A stretch of 6,279 bases of DNA from Oscillospiraceae bacterium (GCA_009785015.1 WQXD01000226.1:1-6279), one strand, 5' to 3'; counted from the stretch's first letter, positions 1 through 6,200 are shown. A program made the numbers and translations. Notes: a model not told the origin generated them from the letters alone.

Positions 1-1927
1 AAAACCCGAGCAGCTTGCGGCGCGCTTCCTCGCCGAGCGTAAAGCCGAACCGGACGTCGCTTGACGTCGGGGCGCCCGCGTAGAGGTAGCGGATGACGTC
101 CGCGCCCATTTTATCGGCGGCTTCCTCAAATCGTATCATAAAACCGGTTTTGTGAAATTCCGAGCCGTCCTCCTGAATTACCCTGGCGTGGGTCTGCACC
201 TTTTCGTACGGCGCCTTTCCGGTTATGGTCACGCTCATAAACAGCTGCGAATAAAACCACAGCCTGACTTGCTCCTGCATTTCGATTTCCCACTGGGCGG
301 GATAATTTTTTTCCCACTCGGCCCTGTCGTCAAAATACCCGAGAGTCGAAAAGGGGACAATCCCCGCATCGAGCCACACGTCGCCCACTTCGGGTATGCG
401 GGAAACCGAAGCTCCGCAGCCGGGGCATTTGAGTTTCAGCTCGTCGATCCACGGCCGGTGCAGTTCCGGAAGGTTTCGCGCGGCCTCGCCGCAAAGATCG
501 ATAAGCTCGTTTTTTGAGCCCACCACGGTCAGCCGGCCGCAGGCCTCGCAGGGGTAGAAGGGCAGGGGAAGCCCGTAGAATCTTTTGCGCGATATGTTCC
601 AGTCGCCCATATTGTTCAGCCAGTCGGCCATGCGCTTGCCCATAAAGGGCGGATCCCACGAGACGCTTTCCGCCGCTTCGATGAGTTTCGGCTTCACCTC
701 GCCGGTTTTTATATACCATTCGCGCACAAGCCGGAACAGCACTTCGGTTTTGCAGCGCCAGCAGACCGGATAACTGTGCGTGTATTCGTGTATTTTGAAC
801 AGTTTGCCCTGCTTTTTCAGTTCGTCAAAAATCAACTCCGCGGCCCCGGCGGCGGTTTTTTTTGAAAGGAAACCGTAATCTTCGCCGAATATGCCGGCTT
901 CGTCTATCGGGCATATTTCGGGCAGCGAAAACTTTTTGCCGAGGTCGTAGTCCTGGGCCCCGCAGCCCGGCGCTATGTGCACCACCCCGCTGCCCTCATC
1001 GGCGCCCACGTCCTCCCAGGGGATTATCTTATGGATGCCGGCCTCTTTTTGAACCGGAAGCAAGGGGAGAAACGTCTCATATTCAAGGCTGGTCAGCTCC
1101 GCTCCTTTCAGGAGCCGGATCACCTGCTTTTCGCCTTCGATATGCTTGATCGCGTTTTTGGCCAGAACGAGCGGCCGCTCGAAATTTTCGCATTTCACAA
1201 GCGCGTAATCGAGCTCCGGATTTACCGCCAGGGCCATATTGGCCGAGAGCGTCCAGGGCGTCGTGGTCCAGACCAAAACGTCAAAATCGGCGCTTTTTAT
1301 CTTTGCCACGGCGAAAACGGCGGTGTGCGTTATGTCCTTATGGGAACCGGACATTTCGTGCTCGGAGAGCGAAGTCCCGCAGCGCGGGCACCAGGGCATC
1401 GGCCGGTGCGCTTTGGCGATCCAGCCGTTTTTGTGGCAGATCTGCAAAAAATGCCAGATCGCCGAGATGTTTTCATCCGTGTGCGTGAAATATGAGTTGT
1501 CCCAGTCCATCCATTGGCCGAGCCGTTTGGACTGAGCGGTGATGACGCCGGAATACCGCTTGATGCGCTCGACGCATTTATTGGTGAAATTGGCCATGCC
1601 GTAAGCCTCGACGTCCTTTTTGTCCGTAAAGCCCAGTTCTTTTTCCACTTCGACCTCCACCCAGAGCCCCTGGGTGTCAAAGCCGTTTCTGTACTGGCAG
1701 GAATAGCCGTTCATCGCCCTGTAGCGCAAAACGATGTCTTTTATGCTCCTGCCCCAGGCGTGGTGGATACCCATCGGGTTGTTGGCCGTGATCGGCCCGT
1801 CGATAAAGCGGAAACGCTTGTTGTCTTTGTTTTTTTCGCGCAGCTTTTCAAAGCAGCGGCGCTCATCCCACAAATCGAGGATGTCGCGCTCCATTTGTAC
1901 AAAATCGGGTTTGGTTTCAAAGGGCAT
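1..1927 (-). CDS. ileS: Isoleucyl-tRNA synthetase, N-terminal 642 residues (cut at left window edge)
   Basis: Class I aminoacyl-tRNA synthetase that charges tRNA-Ile with isoleucine in the cytoplasm. The frame reads without a stop from ATG at 1927 to the window edge. The visible part carries the catalytic core: the HIGH-equivalent GIHHAWG (residues 53-59), a CPRCG knuckle (C180, C183), and the CP1 editing-domain signatures TTTPWTLSAN (221-230) and GSGVVHIAPGCGAQDY (312-327, with D326 at the editing aspartate position). HSYPVCWRCK (384-393), WNISRKR (443-449), a zinc-ribbon pair (C460/C463 and C501/C504) and DVWLDAG (516-522) follow. The KMSKS loop is diverged: EFHKTGF (590-596). The anticodon-binding domain lies beyond the window; IleRS is usually about 900-1,050 residues. 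GGAG sits 8 bases before the ATG. The NNPMGIHHAWGR form marks a distinct IleRS subclass rather than the E. coli-like one. The gene is divergent from the Uma2 gene. Confidence 0.96.
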   Translation of the reverse strand, partial: MPFETKPDFVQMERDILDLWDERRCFEKLREKNKDNKRFRFIDGPITANNPMGIHHAWGRSIKDIVLRYRAMNGYSCQYRNGFDTQGLWVEVEVEKELGFTDKKDVEAYGMANFTNKCVERIKRYSGVITAQSKRLGQWMDWDNSYFTHTDENISAIWHFLQICHKNGWIAKAHRPMPWCPRCGTSLSEHEMSGSHKDITHTAVFAVAKIKSADFDVLVWTTTPWTLSANMALAVNPELDYALVKCENFERPLVLAKNAIKHIEGEKQVIRLLKGAELTSLEYETFLPLLPVQKEAGIHKIIPWEDVGADEGSGVVHIAPGCGAQDYDLGKKFSLPEICPIDEAGIFGEDYGFLSKKTAAGAAELIFDELKKQGKLFKIHEYTHSYPVCWRCKTEVLFRLVREWYIKTGEVKPKLIEAAESVSWDPPFMGKRMADWLNNMGDWNISRKRFYGLPLPFYPCEACGRLTVVGSKNELIDLCGEAARNLPELHRPWIDELKLKCPGCGASVSRIPEVGDVWLDAGIVPFSTLGYFDDRAEWEKNYPAQWEIEMQEQVRLWFYSQLFMSVTITGKAPYEKVQTHARVIQEDGSEFHKTGFMIRFEEAADKMGADVIRYLYAGAPTSSDVRFGFTLGEEARRKLLGF

Positions 1928-1959
1928 AATTATATCTCCGTCCTCGCGTTTTATTGGAT

Positions 1960-1989
1960 ATTATAACCGATTTGACGGGTATTTGTCAA
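1960..1989 (-). promoter_or_regulatory. Sigma-70-type promoter of ileS
   Basis: On the minus strand a perfect -35 TTGACA (1989-1984) is followed, after 18 bases, by a perfect -10 TATAAT (1965-1960). Transcription should begin near 1953, giving a leader of only about 25 bases before the ileS ATG. That is too short for a T-box riboswitch. Both hexamers match consensus, so the promoter is probably strong and housekeeping. Confidence 0.85.
1972..1989. repeat. Short inverted repeat overlapping the ileS -35 box
   Basis: TTGAC (1972-1976) and GTCAA (1985-1989) form a 5-bp inverted repeat with an 8-base spacer. The right arm is part of the ileS -35 hexamer. It could be an operator, but arms this short can arise by chance. 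No regulator is identified. Confidence 0.3.
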
Positions 1990-2012
1990 GCGGACGCGAA
2001 AAAAATTTACAA

Positions 2013-2041
2013 TTGACTTTTTTGCTTTTTTGTTGTATAAT
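2013..2041 (+). promoter_or_regulatory. Sigma-70-type promoter of the Uma2-family gene
   Basis: TTGACT (2013-2018), a 17-base spacer and TATAAT (2036-2041) form a near-perfect promoter. An A/T tract just upstream (about 1999-2012) resembles an UP element. The spacer holds two six-T tracts separated by GC (2018-2023 and 2026-2031). The start is expected near 2048, giving a leader of about 28 bases. It lies back-to-back with the ileS promoter, with 23 bases between the two -35 hexamers. Confidence 0.85.
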
Positions 2042-2075
2042 ATATAAAAACAGGCCGATTTGAAAGGGGGATATT

Positions 2076-2612
2076 ATGGATTCTTTTATGGAAATGGGAA
2101 CGACTGCAAGGCATAATGAAATAATTACGGCTTTGATCAGAAAAATATTAAATTTCGCAGACGGCGGCAAGTCAAAACTTTTTCACGAAAATTATTCGTT
2201 GGTATATTGGGGCAAAAGAACGGAATTGGACAGTTTGGAATTGGTGGATATAACAAACATCAAGGACATACGGTATTTTAAAGAAAATGTAATTAATGAA
2301 CTGCGCCGTATTGAACCGGATTTTATGCTGTTTGACAAAAACGGCTATATCGAAAATGACAAGCGCACAAGAATAGCGGGTTTCCCGGACCTTGTAATCG
2401 AGGTTTGGTCGGAAGGAAACTCGGATATGGAACAGGAATTAAAAAAATTTTTATATTCGACTTCTTTGGCGACGGAACATTGGTATATACGGCAGGATTC
2501 AAACGATGTGGAGTGTTTTATGGGTGATGAAGTTTTGCCGCCGCAGTCTTTAAAGAATATACTGCGTACGCAAAACGGCGTAGAATTTAATTTGAAACAT
2601 ATGGCGATTTGA
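2076..2612 (+). CDS. Uma2 family (DUF820) PD-(D/E)XK nuclease-like protein
   Basis: This 178-residue protein has the hallmarks of the Uma2 family, which adopts a restriction-endonuclease-like fold and typically runs about 180-200 residues. Near the N-terminus RHNEII (12-17) matches the family's H-x-x-I helix. EPDFMLF (80-86) gives the first acidic PD motif, and GFPDLVIEVWS (102-112) gives the D105/E109 core strand. K123 and Y127 with E119 fit the usual D-x3-K-x3-Y helix, with Glu replacing Asp. EHWYI (134-138) matches the conserved E-Y-W-x-V strand. The key acidic residues are present, so nuclease competence is possible, but the biological role of Uma2 proteins is poorly known and no substrate can be named. 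AAAGGGGG ends 5 bases before the ATG. Base composition is much more A/T-rich than ileS, which suggests separate acquisition. No antitoxin, methyltransferase or transposase partner is adjacent. Confidence 0.8.
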   Translation: MDSFMEMGTTARHNEIITALIRKILNFADGGKSKLFHENYSLVYWGKRTELDSLELVDITNIKDIRYFKENVINELRRIEPDFMLFDKNGYIENDKRTRIAGFPDLVIEVWSEGNSDMEQELKKFLYSTSLATEHWYIRQDSNDVECFMGDEVLPPQSLKNILRTQNGVEFNLKHMAI

Positions 2613-2646
2613 TATTTGTTTTGTTTCTCCTCATTCAATTATAATA
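2613..2646. other. Convergent intergenic gap without a clear terminator
   Basis: The Uma2 stop (2610-2612) and the stop of the opposing GxGYxYP gene (2647-2649) are separated by 34 A/T-rich bases. I found no G/C-rich hairpin followed by a T-run on either strand, so transcription from the two sides may overlap. Confidence 0.5.
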
Positions 2647-4458
2647 CTATAATTCGAACGCTTCCCCGCATAATGCGAAAAAGTCGTCAGGGTTCAGGAA
2701 GACGTATTCGTTGGACGGGTCTTTTTCTTTCAGAGCGTGTATGAGTGCGTCAACCATCGCCGGCGACCATAATATCGTCCTGAACAACATGAAATTCTTG
2801 TACAGCTTCTCTTTGCCCCAATGAATCGCCATATTTGCGGCACTGTCTATATCCGCCGGATTATATGAGCCGTCAAACGGGGACGAATGCCCGGGCAAAT
2901 CGCCGAGATAGCCCATGAATACAATATTGTCTTTTATATGTATCGGCTCTCTGTGACCGTTATGACCCGCTCCGCCTTTCAGGAATTCAGCGTACAGGTT
3001 ATACACTTTCTCATCGAATTTATGGTGTCCGTTTATTATGAACCCCACATGGCTCATATCGAACTTTTCAAAGTAATATCTGTTATGCTCGATGAACAGA
3101 GAGCCGGCGTCCGGCAAGCCGGAAAATATCCGCGGCGAAAATAACAGCGACGGATTGAGATAACCTGCGCCGGAATCGCCCGCCGCAAAGAAATCGTTTT
3201 CTGTTTTGTTTTCGTAGACATAATCGAAAACCATGGGAACGCGCTTGGACAGATTCGGATTGAAAGCCCACATGAGAGGATTTTTGCCTCTCATTTTGTC
3301 ATTGAAGTGCGCGGGCGCAAATATGGACAGCCATGCGGCGGAGTCGTAATCGCCCATGTAGATCAGCACATATATTTTGTTTGCATCGTACTTTTCACGC
3401 TTCGGACTGTGACTGTTTATATATTTTTCTTTCAAAGGATAGTGCCTGTAGAGCGAAGCGTTGAAAAGGCCGCAGTATCCGTAAGCATCGGCATCCATGA
3501 TACAGTTGTGCGCCGACAGCAATTCGGCGTGCCGCCATTCTGTTTCTACTGCCCCGTGTTTTGATTTGTTTTTGTGGTCGGTATACTTCACCTGCCACGG
3601 CGTAAATCCCGTGACGCTCGTGATTTTTGTTTGGCCGTTTTTTTCAGCCTGCCTTCGCAGGATTTCGCAGAATACCCTGTAATCTGTTCCCGACGGCTGG
3701 TTTTTGTCGTCGCATGGAACTTCATCGTCCCACGGCGACAGTTCAAACACAAACGCTCTGTTCGCAATCAAATAGTCTACATTCGGCACAAAAGCGTTCT
3801 CGTAATTCCCGCTGTTTTCCCCGATGAGCCATTCCCTGCCTGCCCCGTCTAATATATACCCCATCATGTCGTCTGATATCATACCGGAAAAGTTTTCGAG
3901 GGCATAAATATATGCGTCGCATTTTGCGCTCCCCGTTGATTCTCTGTTCGTGTTATATATCATACTGCCCGGTTTGCCGTCGAATTTATTCGTCAGGTCG
4001 ATTCTGACAGACACATCCTTTAAACTCGGTTTTGATGTAAGATATTCATAAAACTCATTGCATCCGTCGTTTCCGCAAACCGGCAGAAAATCCAAAACTC
4101 CGCAGATTGTCGCCGCTACATTCAAAGTTGACGGTACTGCCTTGTCCCATATTACCAAACCGCACCTTTTTATTTCATTTGAAAAAGTTTCAATCACATC
4201 GTCAATACTTTTCAAATGGACAAAATCGGCTCCGTTTAAAAACTTTCCCTCTCCCGATATGTATTCGAGCCAGAATTTATCGGCCTTATCCCTGTAATCT
4301 ATAAACAAAACCGGTTTTTCTCTGTTTAACACACCCTGCAGCGAGCATATGAACCTCAAAGCGTCATAGTTATACGCCGTCCGGTTTGATTTCTTTATTT
4401 CTCCGGCTTCGAAAACATAAACCGTATAATCGCTGTATTTTTTTATTGGTTCGCTCAT
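2647..4458 (-). CDS. GxGYxYP-family putative glycoside hydrolase
   Basis: This 603-residue protein resembles the GxGYxYP family, predicted from sequence to be glycoside hydrolases, with a separate N-terminal domain. N-terminal hallmarks are the Y-D-A-L-R-F-x-x-S-L-Q-G-V-L-N-R stretch (31-46) and LFIDY (51-55). The C-terminal domain carries YMGDYDSAAW (367-376) and the naming motif as GAGYLNP (430-436), with Asn at the second Tyr position. FINGHH-like (474-479) and FLNPDDFFAL (587-596) segments follow. Family members are often exported, but this one begins MSEPIKKYSDY with no hydrophobic signal segment and no lipobox, so it is probably cytoplasmic. Start choice: the frame stays open up to 4581, but that would read through the tRNA gene. 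ATG 4458 has AGGAGG 11 bases upstream, while ATG 4479 has no ribosome site. Its substrate is unknown, and no transporter or other sugar gene is adjacent. No clear promoter was found; readthrough of the tRNA-Leu terminator is possible. Confidence 0.85.
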   Translation of the reverse strand: MSEPIKKYSDYTVYVFEAGEIKKSNRTAYNYDALRFICSLQGVLNREKPVLFIDYRDKADKFWLEYISGEGKFLNGADFVHLKSIDDVIETFSNEIKRCGLVIWDKAVPSTLNVAATICGVLDFLPVCGNDGCNEFYEYLTSKPSLKDVSVRIDLTNKFDGKPGSMIYNTNRESTGSAKCDAYIYALENFSGMISDDMMGYILDGAGREWLIGENSGNYENAFVPNVDYLIANRAFVFELSPWDDEVPCDDKNQPSGTDYRVFCEILRRQAEKNGQTKITSVTGFTPWQVKYTDHKNKSKHGAVETEWRHAELLSAHNCIMDADAYGYCGLFNASLYRHYPLKEKYINSHSPKREKYDANKIYVLIYMGDYDSAAWLSIFAPAHFNDKMRGKNPLMWAFNPNLSKRVPMVFDYVYENKTENDFFAAGDSGAGYLNPSLLFSPRIFSGLPDAGSLFIEHNRYYFEKFDMSHVGFIINGHHKFDEKVYNLYAEFLKGGAGHNGHREPIHIKDNIVFMGYLGDLPGHSSPFDGSYNPADIDSAANMAIHWGKEKLYKNFMLFRTILWSPAMVDALIHALKEKDPSNEYVFLNPDDFFALCGEAFEL

Positions 4459-4469
4459 AATTCTTTCTG

Positions 4470-4475
4470 CCTCCT
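4470..4475 (-). promoter_or_regulatory. Ribosome binding site deciding the GxGYxYP start
   Basis: AGGAGG on the minus strand lies 11 bases before ATG 4458. It overlaps the codons that would follow the competing ATG at 4479, which itself has only A/T-rich sequence upstream. This supports the shorter protein. Confidence 0.75.
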
Positions 4476-4513
4476 GCATTATTTTATTCAAAAAAAACTT
4501 CCGTAAAATCGGG

Positions 4514-4554
4514 AAAAATAAAGCCGAAACGCTCAAATCGGGCGCTTCGGCTTT
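4514..4554 (-). terminator. Rho-independent terminator of tRNA-Leu
   Basis: On the minus strand a 13-bp stem, with one G-U pair, forms between 4554-4542 and 4532-4520 around a 9-base loop. It is followed by A and five T residues (4518-4514). The stem starts at the last A of the encoded CCA, so the tRNA transcript ends almost directly after the gene. On the plus strand the stem is followed by only three T residues inside its own arm, so it probably works in one direction. Confidence 0.88.
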
Positions 4555-4637
4555 GGTGCGGGTGGTGGGACTTGAACCCACACGGTTTTACCCAAAGGTG
4601 TTTGAGACCTCCTCGTCTGCCATTCCGACACACCCGC
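4554..4637 (-). tRNA. tRNA-Leu (anticodon CAA)
   Basis: A class II tRNA of 84 bases including encoded CCA (4556-4554). The acceptor arm GCGGGTG (4637-4631) pairs with CACCCGC (4564-4558), and the discriminator base is A (4557). The anticodon stem GAGGT/ACCTT encloses the loop CTCAAAC, giving anticodon CAA, which reads the codon UUG. A long variable arm and the T arm GTGGG-TTCAAGT-CCCAC follow. The long variable arm and A73 discriminator fit leucine. The gene has its own promoter and terminator and stands alone rather than in a tRNA cluster. Confidence 0.96.
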
Positions 4638-4647
4638 GCGACAATTC

Positions 4648-4676
4648 ATTATATCACATAAAAAACAAAAATGCAA
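4648..4676 (-). promoter_or_regulatory. Promoter of tRNA-Leu
   Basis: On the minus strand TTGCAT (4676-4671), a 17-base spacer and a perfect TATAAT (4653-4648) occur. The bases TGA directly before the -10 make it an extended -10 promoter. The start is expected near 4641, only a few bases before the mature tRNA 5' end at 4637. Confidence 0.85.
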
Positions 4677-4678
4677 TA

Positions 4679-4694
4679 GATTTGAGCGCAAATC
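4679..4694. repeat. Inverted repeat between divergent promoters
   Basis: GATTTG (4679-4684) and CAAATC (4689-4694) form a perfect 6-bp inverted repeat with the spacer AGCG. It sits two bases upstream of the tRNA-Leu -35 hexamer and about 50 bases upstream of the opposing promoter's -35. Operator function is conjectural. Confidence 0.35.
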
Positions 4695-4744
4695 GTATAA
4701 ATTTTATTTATGTTCGATATAATAAAAAAATATATTGAAAATTG

Positions 4745-4773
4745 TTGCATTTTTATTCTATCAGGTGTATAAT
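4745..4773 (+). promoter_or_regulatory. Promoter of the cPGS-like gene
   Basis: TTGCAT (4745-4750), a 17-base spacer and TATAAT (4768-4773). The start is expected near 4780, giving a leader of about 43 A/T-rich bases in which I see no stable hairpin. The -35 sequence, spacer length and -10 are the same as for the divergent tRNA-Leu promoter. Confidence 0.83.
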
Positions 4774-4822
4774 AATACATCGGTTGATTCAAATTTTTAT
4801 TTTATTAATAAGGGAGAACACT

Positions 4823-6160
4823 ATGAAGCAGCAGAAAATTATCATCATCGGGGCCGCCGGACGCGATTTTCACAATTTCAACACATTTTACAGGGACAAC
4901 CCCGCCTATAACGTGGCGGCCTTCACCGCCGCGCAAATCCCCGATATAGCAGACCGGAAGTATCCCGCCTCTCTGGCGGGGAGCCTGTACCCCGACGGTA
5001 TCCCCATATATGCGCAGGACGAACTCGAGCAGCTGATCAAAAGCCTGGAAGCCGATGCCTGCGTTTTCTCGTACAGCGACGTGCCGTATTCGTTTGTCAT
5101 GGGCCTCGGGGCAAAAGTGAACGCCGCCGGAGCGGATTTCACGCTGCTGGGCTACAAGGGCACAATGCTGAAAAGCGTCAAACCCGTGATCGCGGTCGGG
5201 GCAATCAGGACGGGCTGCGGCAAAAGCCAGACTTCGCGGCGTATCGCCGAAATCCTGATGAAAAACGGCCTGTCGGTGATCGCCGTGCGTCACCCGATGC
5301 CATACGGCGACCTCGAGGCGCAGAAAGTGCAGCGCTTCGCCGGTTTTGACGACCTCGTCCGCCACAACTGCACCATCGAGGAAATGGAAGAGTACGAGCC
5401 GCATATCGCGCGCGGCAACGTGATCTACGCCGGGGTGGACTATGAGGCGATTTTGAGGGCGGCGGAAACGGACGAGAAGGGCTGCGACGTCATACTGTGG
5501 GATGGGGGAAACAACGATTTCCCGTTTTATCGCCCCGATCTCATGGTCACGGTAACCGACCCCCACAGGCCCGGGCATGAACTGTCGTATTATCCGGGCG
5601 AAGTCACCCTGCGCATCGCCGACGTCGCCGTGATCAACAAAATAGACAGCGCGGATTTTGAAAATATACAGACGGTCAGAAAAAATATCCAAGCGGTAAG
5701 TCCAAAAGCGGTTATCGTGGACGCCGCGTCGACCATAAGCGTGGAAAATCCCGAGATAATACGCGGAAAGCGCGTTTTGGTGATTGAGGACGGCCCGACG
5801 CTCACACACGGCGAAATGAAAATAGGGGCGGGAACCGTCGCGGCCCGGCGTTTCGGGGCGGCTGAAATCGTCGATCCGCGGGCTTTCGCGGTGGGCAAAC
5901 TGGCCGAGACATACAAGATCTATCCCAACATCGGCAAACTGCTTCCCGCCATGGGTTACGGGGAACAGCAGGTCAGCGATCTGGCCGCCACAATCGAGCG
6001 TACCGACTGCGATTCGGTTTTGGTCGCGACTCCCATCGATTTGAAGAGGATAATAAAAATAAACAAACCGAACACCCGGGTGGAGTACAGCCTGCAGGAA
6101 ATCGGCCGCCCGGACATGGAGGATGCATTGGCCGGCTTTTTGAAAGCGAATGCAAAATGA
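4823..6160 (+). CDS. cpgS: Cyclic 2,3-diphosphoglycerate synthetase family P-loop protein
   Basis: This 445-residue protein matches the cyclic 2,3-diphosphoglycerate synthetase (cPGS) family in length and motifs. An N-terminal Rossmann-like segment carries IIIIGAAGRDFHNFN (6-20). A P-loop follows at VGAIRTGCGKSQ (125-136, K134); the classic first Gly position is Ile128. The family block WDGGNNDFPF (226-235) and DPHRPGHE (246-253) come next, then the guanine-specificity-like NKID (272-275), EDGPTLTHG (322-330) and a C-terminal region with ATPIDLKR (402-409). In methanogens cPGS uses ATP to close 2,3-diphosphoglycerate into the cyclic thermoprotectant. Bacterial homologs carry the name by similarity and their substrate is uncertain. 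NKID hints at GTP use and a link to SIMIBI-type GTPases. GGGAG sits 6 bases before ATG 4823; an upstream TTG at 4742 in frame overlaps the -35 region and is rejected. No metabolic partner gene is adjacent. Confidence 0.85.
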   Translation: MKQQKIIIIGAAGRDFHNFNTFYRDNPAYNVAAFTAAQIPDIADRKYPASLAGSLYPDGIPIYAQDELEQLIKSLEADACVFSYSDVPYSFVMGLGAKVNAAGADFTLLGYKGTMLKSVKPVIAVGAIRTGCGKSQTSRRIAEILMKNGLSVIAVRHPMPYGDLEAQKVQRFAGFDDLVRHNCTIEEMEEYEPHIARGNVIYAGVDYEAILRAAETDEKGCDVILWDGGNNDFPFYRPDLMVTVTDPHRPGHELSYYPGEVTLRIADVAVINKIDSADFENIQTVRKNIQAVSPKAVIVDAASTISVENPEIIRGKRVLVIEDGPTLTHGEMKIGAGTVAARRFGAAEIVDPRAFAVGKLAETYKIYPNIGKLLPAMGYGEQQVSDLAATIERTDCDSVLVATPIDLKRIIKINKPNTRVEYSLQEIGRPDMEDALAGFLKANAK

Positions 6161-6200
6161 CGGCGCAGCTCCTCCAAAAACGGGCGCGGTATTTTTCGCT
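6161..6200. other. Convergent intergenic gap before the rubredoxin-type gene
   Basis: Forty bases separate the two convergent stops. AAAAA (6176-6180) and TTTTT (6192-6196) could pair, but the interior shows no consistent G/C stem. I therefore do not call a terminator. Confidence 0.45.

Noticed and set aside
977..1966. Plus-strand ORFs of 150 and 172 residues opposite ileS
   Set aside because: They lie antisense to the continuous ileS frame and show no domain of their own.
1950..2650. Search for a direct repeat of the tRNA-Leu 3' end as an island attachment site
   Set aside because: No recognisable copy of the T-arm or acceptor sequence was seen by eye.
4481..4507. Possible promoter TTTACG-N15-TAAAAT for the GxGYxYP gene
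   Set aside because: The spacer is too short, and the start would fall inside the Shine-Dalgarno sequence.
4459..4581. Upstream extension of the GxGYxYP protein by 41 codons
   Set aside because: It would start inside tRNA-Leu and read through its terminator, and it lacks a ribosome site; ATG 4458 has AGGAGG.
4553..4738. 61-residue plus-strand ORF resembling a common hypothetical protein
   Set aside because: It is the antisense translation of the tRNA-Leu gene, a well-known artefact.
4742..4822. 27-codon extension of the cPGS-like protein from a TTG start
   Set aside because: The TTG overlaps the promoter -35 region and the extension contains the -10; ATG 4823 has a good ribosome site.
4805..5809. 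334-residue minus-strand ORF opposite the cPGS-like gene
   Set aside because: It is a shadow of the G/C-rich coding frame with no recognisable family motif, while the plus-strand frame has clear motifs.
6176..6196. Hairpin of AAAAA and TTTTT between cPGS-like and rubredoxin-type genes
   Set aside because: The stem is A/T only and the interior does not pair, so it is too weak to call a terminator.
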